64,000 nucleotides of DNA from Peptostreptococcaceae bacterium VA2 (GTDB taxonomy: Bacteria > Bacillota > Clostridia > Peptostreptococcales > Peptostreptococcaceae): the NCBI GenBank assembly GCA_000686145.1, contig JMMB01000007.1, forward strand, positions 3,100,001 through 3,164,000. Reading direction: 5' to 3'. Shown here in pieces: positions 8,674 to 17,873 of the stretch (position 1 is its first letter; each line of letters opens with the position of its first letter). Under the pieces are notes generated by a model. It worked only from the letters and a program-made list of their open reading frames with translations, searched no databases and was not told where the DNA came from. Position numbers and translations under genes: made by a program.

Positions 8674-10593
8674 ATGATTAATGTAGCATTACTTGGTAAC
8701 CCTAACGTTGGTAAAACTACTATTTATAACTTACTTACAGGTTCTAATCAGTATGTTGGAAACTGGCCAGGCGTTACTATTGATAAAAAAGAAGGAATTT
8801 TAGATAAAGATATAAAAATTGTAGATTTACCTGGTATTTATGCAATGGATACGTTTTCAAACGAGGAGAAAATATCAAAAGAGTTTTTAGAAAATGGAAA
8901 TGTGGATGTTATAGTAAATATAGTTGATGCATCTAACTTATCAAGGAATCTTTATTTAACTACTCAATTAATGGAATTTAATAAACCAATAGTTCTTATA
9001 CTTAATATGCTAGATGTAGCAGAATCTAAGGGTATAAAAACTGATATTGATAAATTAAGTAAAGAACTTAACGTAACTATAGTTGAAGTAGTTGCTAAGA
9101 AAAAAAGTGGAGCAGATAAAATATCTGCTGCAATAAGAAATTCAGTTAATAAAAAACCTAATTATAATCATAACTTTGGTTCTGAAACTGAAACATATAA
9201 AAAATTAGAGTCTATCTTAAATAAATGTAGTAAGACTCCTCTTAATCAAAAGAAATCAATAAGCGAAAAAATAGATAAGGTTGTTTTAAATCCAATTCTT
9301 GCTTATCCATTATTCATAGGGGCATTATTCCTTTTATTCCAATTTTCTTTTGCTTGGGTAGGTGCACCTTTACAGGAAGGATTAGGAGCACTTATAGAAA
9401 ATTACTTACAGGCTCCTGTTAGTGACTTATTAGTAAATTCTAGTCCTTGGTTTAAATCACTTATCGTAGATGGTATAATCGGTAGTTTTGCAGGTGCTTT
9501 ACCATTCTTCCCTCTTATATTTGCTTTAGGGTTTGGTATATCTGTATTTGAGGATAGTGGTTATATGGCAAGAGCAGCATTCTTAATGGATAACATAATG
9601 AGAAGAGTTGGTTTATCGGGTAAAGCGTTTATACCTATGGTAGTTGGACTTGGTTGTTCGGTTCCATCTATAATGGCTTCTAGAACTTTAGAAAGTGAAA
9701 AGGACAGAAAAATAACTGCACTTATATCACCACTTATGACTTGTAGTGCTAGAGTACCTATATATGCAGTATTTATAGCAATATTCTTCCCTAAAAATGC
9801 AGCATTAGTAACTATGTCTCTTTATATAGCAGGTGCAGTAGTTGCAATATTAGTTGCTTTAGTATTAAATAAAACTACTTATAAAAAAGATTTAGAACCT
9901 TTTTTATTAGAACTTCCTGAATATAAATTGCCTACTATTAGTGCATTATTTAAAAATACTTGGTATAAATCTAAAGGATTCTTAAAGAAAGTTGTTACTA
10001 TAATGTTTGCAATGTCTGTTGTTATTTGGGTTTTATCTGCATTTAACTTCAGCGGATTTACAGAAGATATAAATAATAGTTTCTTAGCTTCTATAGGTGG
10101 ATTTATAGCTCCAGTATTTGCTCCATTAGGATTTGGAGATTGGAGAGCATCAGTATCATTATTAACTGGAATTGGTGCAAAAGAAATAGTTGTTTCTACT
10201 ATGGCAGTTCTTTATGGTAACCTAGATACTGTATTACCAACTTTATTTAATGGAGTTACAGCTTATACATTCTTAGTATTCTCTGCTTTATATACTCCAT
10301 GCCTTTCAGCACTTGCAACTATGAAAAACGAATTCGGTTCTAAGATGATGTGGATATCAGCTATATACCAATTTGTAGTTGCATGGGTAATAGCATTTTT
10401 AGTTCATATAATTGGAAATGCAATATTCCATTCAGGATCTATAGTAGAGGTTTTAGTAGCTGGAGTGATAATAATAGTATCTTTAGCGATAGTATTTAAA
10501 AAGTTTTCTTCTAAATCATCTGATTGCGGAAGTTGTTCTGGTTGCGCTAGCAAAGGATCTTGCTCAACTGAAGCAGAAAAAAGAAAAGCATAA
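8674..10593 (+). CDS. feoB: Ferrous iron transporter FeoB
   Basis: GTP-dependent Fe(II) importer, 639 residues. The N-terminal G domain has G1 GNPNVGKT (8-15), G3 DLPGIY (51-56) and G4 NMLD (111-114). Helical Gate and core regions follow, with the conserved VGLGCSVPSIMASRTLE and TCSARVPIYAVF pore stretches. The C-terminal tail is cysteine-rich (five cysteines within DCGSCSGCASKGSC), as in many clostridial FeoB proteins; it could bind metal. AGGAGG precedes the ATG. It is shorter than enterobacterial FeoB, as is usual in Clostridia. Confidence 0.97.
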   Translation: MINVALLGNPNVGKTTIYNLLTGSNQYVGNWPGVTIDKKEGILDKDIKIVDLPGIYAMDTFSNEEKISKEFLENGNVDVIVNIVDASNLSRNLYLTTQLMEFNKPIVLILNMLDVAESKGIKTDIDKLSKELNVTIVEVVAKKKSGADKISAAIRNSVNKKPNYNHNFGSETETYKKLESILNKCSKTPLNQKKSISEKIDKVVLNPILAYPLFIGALFLLFQFSFAWVGAPLQEGLGALIENYLQAPVSDLLVNSSPWFKSLIVDGIIGSFAGALPFFPLIFALGFGISVFEDSGYMARAAFLMDNIMRRVGLSGKAFIPMVVGLGCSVPSIMASRTLESEKDRKITALISPLMTCSARVPIYAVFIAIFFPKNAALVTMSLYIAGAVVAILVALVLNKTTYKKDLEPFLLELPEYKLPTISALFKNTWYKSKGFLKKVVTIMFAMSVVIWVLSAFNFSGFTEDINNSFLASIGGFIAPVFAPLGFGDWRASVSLLTGIGAKEIVVSTMAVLYGNLDTVLPTLFNGVTAYTFLVFSALYTPCLSALATMKNEFGSKMMWISAIYQFVVAWVIAFLVHIIGNAIFHSGSIVEVLVAGVIIIVSLAIVFKKFSSKSSDCGSCSGCASKGSCSTEAEKRKA

Positions 10594-10626
10594 ATTTAAA
10601 ATAAAAAAATCGTGGACTATATAATA

Positions 10627-10740
10627 AAGTAGAACCTTTGTAAAGGACACTGAAAAAAAGAGTTTAACTAAGCAGCTAAAAGCTGATTCCTATACTGAAT
10701 AGGAGTCAGCTTTTTTTAATTCTACTTGCAAATACTTTTT
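10627..10740 (-). mobile_element. Decayed 3' end of an IS3-family transposase
   Basis: On the minus strand the sequence reads LTPIQYRNQLLAA followed by TAG, the usual C-terminal tail of IS3/IS150-type OrfB transposases. Upstream the frame is lost in an A-run: the neighbouring frame reads VELKK and then shifts, and a TAA blocks the main frame. Past the stop lies GGACAC...GGTTCTACTTTA, which resembles an IS end. Only about 110 bases survive. The match is from memory of the family and needs a search. Confidence 0.5.
10678..10717 (+). terminator. Terminator of feoAB
   Basis: Stem AGCTGATTCCTAT / ATAGGAGTCAGCT (one G-T pair) with a four-base loop and seven T. It coincides with the transposase remnant, so the terminator may have been made from the inserted DNA. 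Confidence 0.88.
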
Positions 10741-10776
10741 TACTCATATTTTAACCAAGCCTTAATAATATTGTAC

Positions 10777-10831
10777 AAAAAAGACCCTATATAGATAGAC
10801 GCACTTCTTTACGTGTCCACTATATAGGATC
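10777..10831 (-). terminator. Terminator of htrA
   Basis: Twelve-base-pair stem GATCCTATATAG (10831-10820) with CTATATAGGGTC (10794-10783), a 25-base loop, and six T on the minus strand. Confidence 0.8.
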
Positions 10832-10870
10832 CATTTTAATAAATCCACACTTTTTTCACTTTACATATCT

Positions 10871-11947
10871 TTAAAATTTAGCTTCTACTTTAATTTCTTT
10901 CCCGCCTCTGTTAATCACTATTTGGCTTTTGTCTCCAACTGAATATTTATACAATGATTTGTTAAGGTCTGACATTGTTGTCACATTCTCATCTCCAACT
11001 TTCACTATAACATCTCCTGTTTGAATACCAGCTTTTTGTGCAGGTGTATTTGACATTACTTCTGCTATATAAACGCCTGATTCTGCTTCTAAGTCAGTTC
11101 CTGTTGATGCTTCAAATATAGCTAAATCTATTCCTTTTATACCTAAAGTTACTTTCTCAAAGTTTCCTGATTTTATTATTTGTCCTACTATTGGCTTAAC
11201 TGTATTTATAGGTATTGCAAATCCTAAGCCTTCTGCTTGTGATGCTTTAGCTGTATTGATACCTATCACTTGACCCTTTTCATTTAATAAAGGTCCTCCA
11301 CTATTTCCTGGGTTTATACTTGCATCTGTTTGCATAAGTCCAGTCATATTAGATTGTTCAGTTTGTATAGTTCTATCTAATCCACTTATTATACCTTGAG
11401 TTACACTCTTTTGGAATTCAAGACCTAATGGATTTCCTATTGCTATTGCTATATCTCCAGTTCTAACTTTATCACTATCTCCTAGTTCAGCTGGTGTTAA
11501 TCCTCTTTTATCTACTTTTACCATTGCTAGATCAAGCTTGTCGTCATTCCATAAAACCTTACCTTTTGTTGTAGATCCATCATTGAATAATACATTAACA
11601 TCTACTGCTTGACCATCCGATACTACATGAGAGTTAGTAAGTATATATCCATTTGCATCTACTATAACACCTGTACCAACTCCTTGTGATTGAGTGGGTA
11701 TTGCAAATACATTATTCTTATCTATAGTTGTTGTAGTTATTCCTACTACTGATGGCATAGCTTTATCTGTCACTGCATGATATATATTTTGACTTCTTCC
11801 TGCATCATTTACAACTATTTGTGAAGAGTTATCCTTATTATTGTTACCTATCCCATCTTTCATTAACACTACTGTAAGTAAACTACTTAAAACTCCTGTT
11901 ATTATACAAACTAGTACAATAAGTCCTATTCCTCTTTTATTTGACAA
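10871..11947 (-). CDS. htrA: HtrA/DegP-like membrane-anchored serine protease
   Basis: Envelope quality-control protease, 358 residues. One N-terminal membrane anchor (about residues 7-29) places the rest outside the cell. The trypsin-like domain has His107 (TNSHVV), Asp139 (KLDLAMV) and Ser216 (GNSGGP); a single PDZ domain follows (from about residue 262, ending DLNKSLYKYSVGDKSQIVI). It is monocistronic, with its own terminator downstream. No adjacent two-component system is visible. Confidence 0.94.
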   Translation of the reverse strand: MSNKRGIGLIVLVCIITGVLSSLLTVVLMKDGIGNNNKDNSSQIVVNDAGRSQNIYHAVTDKAMPSVVGITTTTIDKNNVFAIPTQSQGVGTGVIVDANGYILTNSHVVSDGQAVDVNVLFNDGSTTKGKVLWNDDKLDLAMVKVDKRGLTPAELGDSDKVRTGDIAIAIGNPLGLEFQKSVTQGIISGLDRTIQTEQSNMTGLMQTDASINPGNSGGPLLNEKGQVIGINTAKASQAEGLGFAIPINTVKPIVGQIIKSGNFEKVTLGIKGIDLAIFEASTGTDLEAESGVYIAEVMSNTPAQKAGIQTGDVIVKVGDENVTTMSDLNKSLYKYSVGDKSQIVINRGGKEIKVEAKF

Positions 11948-12229
11948 AATGTTCCCTCCTAGATAATAAAATTATTTTTTATTTGTTATACTAATATAGT
12001 ATTTACAATTCTCATATTTTAAATATAACAAAATATACTTTAACTGTTTTTAGTATTAAAAAATCACCATTAAGTAGTAAAAAATACTCTATTAAATCTT
12101 TCTAGAGCAATACTTTTTAATGCATATATATTATAACTTATTCATAATTTCAAAATGAATATAATTTATATATGCTATAAAACTATCTTAATGATGATTA
12201 TATTATATTATTTTATTCTTAACTTAACC

Positions 12230-13582
12230 TTAACTATTAAGTCTTTTTTCTAATTCTTCTTTTTCTTTTTCAAATCCTGGTTTTCCTAAAAGTGCAAACA
12301 TATTTTTCTTGTATGCTTCCACTCCTGGTTGATCAAATGGATTAACTCCTAATAAGTATCCACTTATTGCACAAGATTTTTCAAAGAAGTAAACAAGATA
12401 TCCAAAGTTATACTCATCTAATTGAGGTATATTTACTATTAGATTAGGTACTTGTCCATCTGTATGCGCAAGTAAAGTTCCTTGTGAAGCTTTTTGATTA
12501 ACAAAATCTACAGTTTTTCCTGCTAAGTAATTTAATCCATCTAAATCAACATCAGCTTCTTCGATAGTTATGTTTCTTTTTGAATTTTGTACGTTAAGTA
12601 CTGTTTCAAATAAAATTCTTTTTCCTTCTTGTATATATTGACCCATAGAATGTAAGTCTGTAGAGAAATCTACTGCAGCAGGGAATATACCTTTGTTATC
12701 TTTCCCTTCACTTTCTCCGTATAATTGTTTCCACCATTCACCTACATAGTGTAATTGTGGCTCATAATTAACTAATAATTCTACGTCTTTTCCTTTTCTG
12801 TGTAAAACGTTTCTCGCTACTGCATATTGGTAACTGTGATTAGATTGCAAATCAGACCCTGCTAAGTTTTTGCAAGCATCTTGAGCGCCTTTCATCATAG
12901 CATCGATATCTAAGTCAGCGCAAGCTATTGGTAATAACCCTACTGGTGTTAAAACTGAGAAACGACCACCTACATCATCAGGTATTATAAATGTTTCATA
13001 TCCTTCTTCATCTGCTAATACTCTAAGAGCACCTTTTTTAGCATCTGTTGTTGCATATATTCTTTTACTTGCTTCTTCTTTTCCATATTTTTTTTCTACG
13101 AAATCTTTAAATATTCTAAATGCTATTGCAGGTTCTGTAGTAGTTCCTGATTTTGAGATAACATTTATAGATACATCTTTACCTTTTATTACATCTAATA
13201 AATCTAATATGTATGTTGAGCTTATATTGTTTCCAACATAGTATATCTCTGGTGATTTTCTGTCTTCTTTGTTTAAATTGTTTCTAAAAGAATGACTAGC
13301 CATCTCAATTGCAGCTCTTGCTCCTAAATAAGATCCGCCTATTCCGATTACTAATAAAACATCTGAATCTGATTTTATTTTTTCTGAACATTTTTTTATT
13401 CTAGCAAATTCTTCTTTATCATAATTATTTGGAAGATCTACCCACCCCAAAAAATCATTACCTAATCCAGTTTTTTCATGTACCATCTTGTGTGCTACAT
13501 CTACATAAGATTGCATAGAGTCTATTTCATGTTGATTTAAAAATCCTATAGCATTACTATAGTCAAAGTTTATAGTTCCCAT
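12230..13582 (-). CDS. pgi: Glucose-6-phosphate isomerase
   Basis: Glycolytic enzyme interconverting glucose-6-phosphate and fructose-6-phosphate; 450 residues, the short Firmicute form. Sugar-phosphate binding stretches [14 protein letters not shown] and [12 protein letters not shown] are present, as is the [14 protein letters not shown] signature. The frame opens at ATG 13603, but AGAGGT inside that extension lies six bases before ATG 13582, so the shorter start is used. It stands alone, with 460 bases of AT-rich sequence upstream. Confidence 0.96.
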   Translation of the reverse strand: MGTINFDYSNAIGFLNQHEIDSMQSYVDVAHKMVHEKTGLGNDFLGWVDLPNNYDKEEFARIKKCSEKIKSDSDVLLVIGIGGSYLGARAAIEMASHSFRNNLNKEDRKSPEIYYVGNNISSTYILDLLDVIKGKDVSINVISKSGTTTEPAIAFRIFKDFVEKKYGKEEASKRIYATTDAKKGALRVLADEEGYETFIIPDDVGGRFSVLTPVGLLPIACADLDIDAMMKGAQDACKNLAGSDLQSNHSYQYAVARNVLHRKGKDVELLVNYEPQLHYVGEWWKQLYGESEGKDNKGIFPAAVDFSTDLHSMGQYIQEGKRILFETVLNVQNSKRNITIEEADVDLDGLNYLAGKTVDFVNQKASQGTLLAHTDGQVPNLIVNIPQLDEYNFGYLVYFFEKSCAISGYLLGVNPFDQPGVEAYKKNMFALLGKPGFEKEKEELEKRLNS

Positions 13583-13839
13583 AAACGTACCTCTTTCCTT
13601 CATATTTATTTAATTAAAATTATAACATAAATCGCTATTTACATTAACAAAAAAATAACAAGTTACATTTATAGATTATCACAAAACCTTTTAAAATATT
13701 ACTTATACATTAATTATTGCTTTTTAAATAAATTTTATAAAATAAATTAATAAAATATTATCTTTATTGTTTATTTTTTAAGAAAAATTAATAATAATAA
13801 TATAAAATAATTTTTTTATATAAAAATATATTTATATTA
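13583..13839. other. AT-rich spacer upstream of pgi
   Basis: No open frame of note and no hairpin with a T-tract. Very AT-rich, with A- and T-tracts. It should hold the pgi promoter on the minus strand, but I cannot choose one with confidence. Confidence 0.5.
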
Positions 13840-13873
13840 TAGAAATACAATACAAAAATTGTATACTATATAC

Positions 13874-14007
13874 ATAGACAACAAAAAAAGATAAATTTCA
13901 AGATTAATAGACATCAAGCAAAATTAATTAAATACTATCTCCCTTAAATAGTATTTAACCCCAAAACTCCCACTTTTTTAAAGGCTGTAACGGAAACAGT
14001 CTTTTTT
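13874..14007 (+). ncRNA. Candidate C-rich small RNA
   Basis: A possible promoter (TAGAAA at 13840, 16-base spacer, TATACT at 13862) precedes a 134-base stretch with no open frame. It contains a 10-base-pair hairpin (13929-13957) whose loop is CTCCCTTAA, then unpaired AACCCC and ACTCCCAC, then a terminator: AAGGCTGT / ACAGTCTT stem with six T. No plus-strand gene lies upstream to need this terminator. C-rich loops exposed in this way are typical of Firmicute sRNAs that pair with ribosome sites. Expression is unproven. Confidence 0.45.
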
Positions 14008-14042
14008 ATTTGCATAAAAAATAAAAATTTATCCTTATAAAT

Positions 14043-14074
14043 AAAAAAATTGTCTCATATGAGACAATTTTTTT
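14043..14074 (-). terminator. Terminator of the Na/Pi cotransporter gene
   Basis: Perfect palindrome with ATTGTCTC / GAGACAAT arms, flanked by seven A and seven T, so it could act in both directions. It lies three bases after the stop codon. Confidence 0.88.
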
Positions 14075-14076
14075 AT

Positions 14077-15702
14077 TTAATTATTTCCTGTTTTACTTGC
14101 TATAACTTGTTGCGCTATATTAACAGCATGATCTGATATTCTTTCTAAGTTCATTATTACATCTAAATAAATAACACCTTTATCAATACTGCATATATTA
14201 TTATTTAATCTATACATATGATTTGCTCTGCATGATTTTTCCATAATATTAACTTGTTCTTCCATTTTTATAACTTTACAAGCTAAATCTATATCTGATG
14301 TTCTCATAGCTTCTAAGCAATATGTATATGCAGATACAACTTTATTATACATTTCTGTAAGTTCTATTTTTCCTTCTTCTGAGAATGAAACATCAGATTC
14401 TATAGCAAGTTCTGCTAACTCAGCAATATTTTCTGAATGATCCCCTACTCTTTCTATATCATTTACTGTATTAAATAATATGTCTACACTCTCCCTAGAA
14501 TTTTCATCTAAAGATGCTTTAGAAAGCTTTAATAAATAGCTTAATATGATTTTTTGTAATTCATTTAATAACTTTTCTCTTTCAAATGATTTTTCTATCT
14601 TCTTAGGAGACTTTTCTATTAATCCTTGCATAGCTAAATTCAAGCTATCTTTAGCTTTTTCACCCATTCTTAGGGTTTCTTTTATCGTATTAGCTAATGC
14701 TATTGAAGGTGTTTCTATCATTCTGTCATCTATGTATCTTATTGTTTTAGTTTCTTCATCTTCGTCAGTTTTTTTATCTGGAACTAATTTTATTGCAATT
14801 TTTATTATAAACTTTGTAAACGGTAATAAAGCTATTACTGACACAATATTAAATAATGTGTGAGTATTTGCTAATTGTCTAGCCACATTTCCTGGATCTA
14901 TTGCTGTAACTATTGAAACTACTGGTTTATTTAAGAATATCAAGAATATTACAGTTCCTAACACGTTAAATACTAAATGCACCATAGCTGCTCTTCTAGC
15001 ATTTTTACTAGCACCTACACTCGATATTAAAGAAGTAACACAAGTTCCTATGTTCTGTCCATATAATATAGGTAGGGCAGCACTTAATGGTATTATTCCT
15101 TGTGATGCTAATGCCACTAACATACCCATTGATGCACTTGAACTTTGTACTATAGCCGTTATTCCAAATCCTAATAAAAGACCTAACACAGGATAGTTGC
15201 CAAATGTAAGTAGTAGATCAGTGAATCCTTTAAACTCTGCCAAAGGTTCTACTGCTGCTTTCATAAAATCCATCCCTGTAAATAATATACCAAATCCTAT
15301 AAGTATTTCTGATAAGTGCTTTTGCTTTGGTTTATTTGCAAATAAGTATAAAACTATACCTATCCCTAAAGCTAATGGAGCCATGCCAGTTAAATCTAAT
15401 GAAACTATCTGTGCTGTTATAGTTGTACCTATATTAGCACCCATTATAACCCCTACCGCTTGTGATAGTGTCATTATTCCTGCATTAACAAATCCAACAA
15501 CCATAACTGTAGTTGCACTTGAACTTTGTATAACTGCTGTGACTAGAGCCCCTACCAAAACTCCCATTATTAAATTGCTTGTAAGCATTTCTATTATCTT
15601 TTTTAATTTATTTCCTGCTGATTTCTGTAGCCCATCTCCCATAAGGTTCATACCATATAAGAAAAGAGCTAGTCCTCCTATAAGATTTATTACAATTTCC
15701 AA
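14077..15702 (-). CDS. Na+/phosphate cotransporter family protein with PhoU-like C-terminus
   Basis: 541 residues. Two Na/Pi-cotransporter repeats span about 1-310 with the paired motifs QSSSATTVMVVGF (about 59) and QSSSASMGMLVAL. The C-terminal 200 residues form a helical PhoU-like domain (MGEKAKDSLNLAM ... NDIERVGDHSENIAELA). Family members move phosphate with sodium; the PhoU part may regulate flux. The start is TTG at 15702, nine bases after GGAGG. Five TTAACA/TTAATA half-sites upstream suggest phosphate control alongside the pst genes. Confidence 0.9.
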   Translation of the reverse strand: MEIVINLIGGLALFLYGMNLMGDGLQKSAGNKLKKIIEMLTSNLIMGVLVGALVTAVIQSSSATTVMVVGFVNAGIMTLSQAVGVIMGANIGTTITAQIVSLDLTGMAPLALGIGIVLYLFANKPKQKHLSEILIGFGILFTGMDFMKAAVEPLAEFKGFTDLLLTFGNYPVLGLLLGFGITAIVQSSSASMGMLVALASQGIIPLSAALPILYGQNIGTCVTSLISSVGASKNARRAAMVHLVFNVLGTVIFLIFLNKPVVSIVTAIDPGNVARQLANTHTLFNIVSVIALLPFTKFIIKIAIKLVPDKKTDEDEETKTIRYIDDRMIETPSIALANTIKETLRMGEKAKDSLNLAMQGLIEKSPKKIEKSFEREKLLNELQKIILSYLLKLSKASLDENSRESVDILFNTVNDIERVGDHSENIAELAELAIESDVSFSEEGKIELTEMYNKVVSAYTYCLEAMRTSDIDLACKVIKMEEQVNIMEKSCRANHMYRLNNNICSIDKGVIYLDVIMNLERISDHAVNIAQQVIASKTGNN

Positions 15703-15748
15703 AATAAATATCCTCCTAAGATTAGTTGTCTTTCTTATTTATAAATAA

Positions 15749-15784
15749 ATACCCCTTGTATTTTATCAAATATACAAGGGGTAT
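15749..15784 (-). other. Strong hairpin upstream of the Na/Pi cotransporter gene
   Basis: Stem ATACCCCTTGTAT / ATACAAGGGGTAT with a ten-base loop. The T-run after it on the minus strand is interrupted (TTTATTTAT), so it is a weak terminator for the upstream oxidoreductase gene, or a leader structure if transcription starts at the Pho-like repeats. Confidence 0.55.
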
Positions 15785-15786
15785 TG

Positions 15787-15832
15787 TGTTAAGATTGTGT
15801 TAAATATTAAATCTGTATTAATATTTTGTTAA
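15787..15832 (-). promoter_or_regulatory. Pho-box-like array before the Na/Pi cotransporter gene
   Basis: Five half-sites on the minus strand: TTAACA (15832), TTAATA (15821), TTAATA (15810), TTAACA (15803) and TTAACA (15792). Steps are 11, 11, 7 and 11 bases. The last two form TTAACA-CAATC-TTAACA, an ideal 11-base direct repeat. I could not place a -10 box with normal spacing. Confidence 0.6.
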
Positions 15833-15862
15833 AAGTTCGTAAAATATCACACTTGATATTTT

Positions 15863-17458
15863 CTATTTATTACAATACTTAATTATTATTTTTTCAGCAC
15901 ATTTTATCCCATCAACAGCTGCAGTAACTATACCACCGGCATATCCTGCACCTTCTCCACAAGGATATAAATTTTTAGTATTTGATGATTGTAATGTTTC
16001 TTCATCTCTAACTATCCTTACAGGAGCTGATGATCTAGTTTCTACGCCAGTTAAAACTGCATCATGCATAGCAAATCCATGTAGCTTCTTGTCAAGCGAT
16101 TTTAAGGCTTCTATCATAGTTGTTGTAACAAACTCTGGTAAACACTCTCTAAGGTCTACAAACTCAACTCCTGGCTTGTATGACGGTTCTACACTACCTA
16201 AAGATGTTGATACTTTATCATTTAAGAAATCTCCTACTAATTGAGCCGGAGCGCTGTAATTTTTTCCACCTAGTTCATATGCTAATCTTTCATACTTTTC
16301 TTGGAATGCTATACCTGCTAATGGATCTTCACTTCCAAAGTCCTCAGGCAATACATTTACTAAAAAAGCACTATTTGCGTTAGATTTGTCTCTAGCATGT
16401 TCACTCATACCATTTGTTACTACTTCACATTCATTAGATGCTGAAGCTATTACGCTCCCTCCTGGGCACATACAGAAAGTATATGCTGTTCTAAGATTAG
16501 AAGTATGTTCTATTAATCTATAATCAGCTGCTCCTAATCTAGGATGATTATAGAATTCTTTATATTGAGATTTATTTATTAATTCTTGAGGATGTTCTAT
16601 TCTAGCACCTATAGCGAAAGGTTTTTGTATTATTCTTACACCTCTTTTATTAAGCATTTTATAAGTATCTCTAGCACTATGTCCAATAGCTAATATTACA
16701 TTTTCAGTTTCTATAGTTTCATTTTCATTTACTACTATCGCTTTTACTTCATTATTTTCTAGAATAATATCAGTTACTTTAGAATCAAATTTAACTTTTC
16801 CTCCAAGTCTTATTATTTCATTTCTTATATTTTTAACAACACCTTTTAATATATCAGTACCTACATGCGGTTTATGAGAGTATAGTATTTCATCTGGCGC
16901 ACCAAAGTTTACAAGTTCTTCTAAAACCTTTCTACACCTGATATCTTTTATTCTAGTCGTAAGTTTTCCATCTGAAAAAGTTCCTGCTCCACCTTCTCCA
17001 AATTGAACATTTGAATTATTTTTGAATTTTCTATTTTTCCAAAAATCATCTATATCTTTAGTTCTATTATCAACATCTAATCCTCGTTCTAGTAAAATAG
17101 GTGCATATCCTCTTTGTGCTAAAAGTAATGCACTAAATAATCCAGCAGGTCCACTACCTATTATCACTGGTCTATTATTTAATTTTTCACTACCTATCTC
17201 TACACCTATATATCTAGTTTCTTTTACTTTAACAACATCTTTAATCTTCATTTCTAATAACTTGTCTTCATTTTTAACTTCAACATCTACAGTATAAACA
17301 AAATCTATTTTGCCTCTTTTTCTAGCATCAATAGCTTCTTTATATATGTGATACTTTATAAGTTCATTTTCTTTTATTTTTAATTTTCTTAATACAAGTT
17401 TTTTTAATACTGATACATCTTCATCTATTCCTAATTTCAAATTAGATACTCTTATCAT
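15863..17458 (-). CDS. FAD-dependent oxidoreductase, COG2509 type
   Basis: About 531 residues. An N-terminal alpha/beta domain (about 1-90) is followed by a Rossmann FAD site GSGPAG at 101-106 and the family stretches FGEGGAGTFSDGKL and CMCPGG. The C-terminal GEGAGYAGGI is a second FAD contact. Substrate is unknown; the family is conserved in anaerobes. The frame opens at 17494, but AGGAG lies seven bases before ATG 17458, so that start is used. Two unknown small genes precede it. Confidence 0.85.
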   Translation of the reverse strand: MIRVSNLKLGIDEDVSVLKKLVLRKLKIKENELIKYHIYKEAIDARKRGKIDFVYTVDVEVKNEDKLLEMKIKDVVKVKETRYIGVEIGSEKLNNRPVIIGSGPAGLFSALLLAQRGYAPILLERGLDVDNRTKDIDDFWKNRKFKNNSNVQFGEGGAGTFSDGKLTTRIKDIRCRKVLEELVNFGAPDEILYSHKPHVGTDILKGVVKNIRNEIIRLGGKVKFDSKVTDIILENNEVKAIVVNENETIETENVILAIGHSARDTYKMLNKRGVRIIQKPFAIGARIEHPQELINKSQYKEFYNHPRLGAADYRLIEHTSNLRTAYTFCMCPGGSVIASASNECEVVTNGMSEHARDKSNANSAFLVNVLPEDFGSEDPLAGIAFQEKYERLAYELGGKNYSAPAQLVGDFLNDKVSTSLGSVEPSYKPGVEFVDLRECLPEFVTTTMIEALKSLDKKLHGFAMHDAVLTGVETRSSAPVRIVRDEETLQSSNTKNLYPCGEGAGYAGGIVTAAVDGIKCAEKIIIKYCNK

Positions 17459-17532
17459 TTCATTACTCCTATCTTTATTTTTTATTGTTCGCATTGCTAT
17501 TTACAACACTTAGCTTAATTTAATGCAATATA

Positions 17533-17558
17533 AAAGCTAGGATTTTAAACCTAGCTTT
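17533..17558 (-). terminator. Hairpin at the end of the 105-residue gene
   Basis: AAAGCTAGG / CCTAGCTTT stem overlapping the stop codon; the minus-strand T-tail is only four bases, so it is a modest terminator. Confidence 0.6.
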
Positions 17559-17868
17559 CTATAAACATAATATCTATATTCTCTTTTTCTAGATTTTCTT
17601 CACAAATTTCATCCAATATAAAATCTTTGATTTCTTCTTTTATAGATGATTTTTCTATATTGCAATTCAAATTAGTAACTAAAGCTAGTGCATCTATTGA
17701 TTTACCTATTCTTTGTACATAAACAGGATTAATTCTAATCATTACTATCTTTAAATCACATACAAATAAGTCTTTATTTCCTAATTCAATTTCATCATCA
17801 TATTTATATACTTTAAATTCTACTACACCTTCATAAGGTGTTATGTTTTCAATTCCTACTAAGTTCAT
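17551..17868 (-). CDS. Hypothetical protein, 105 residues
   Basis: I do not recognise this family. The protein is acidic and soluble in appearance, with no signal or membrane segment. It has alternating beta-like stretches (GVVEFKVYKY, FVCDLKIVMIRI) and an acidic, Glu-rich C-terminal helix. The start is five bases after the stop of the 125-residue gene, so the two are co-transcribed. Codon use looks like its neighbours. Confidence 0.7.
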   Translation of the reverse strand: MNLVGIENITPYEGVVEFKVYKYDDEIELGNKDLFVCDLKIVMIRINPVYVQRIGKSIDALALVTNLNCNIEKSSIKEEIKDFILDEICEENLEKENIDIMFIES

Positions 17869-17873
17869 ATTAG

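Noticed and set aside
10777-10831. GTGGACAC-containing repeat considered as the second end of the IS3 remnant
   Set aside because: The outer arms form a clean 12-base-pair stem with six T, correctly placed to terminate htrA; no transposase coding lies between it and the other end.
12080-12125. Possible terminator of pgi (CTCTA / TAGAG with flanking A/T)
   Set aside because: Only five clean base pairs and mismatched flanks; not strong enough to call.
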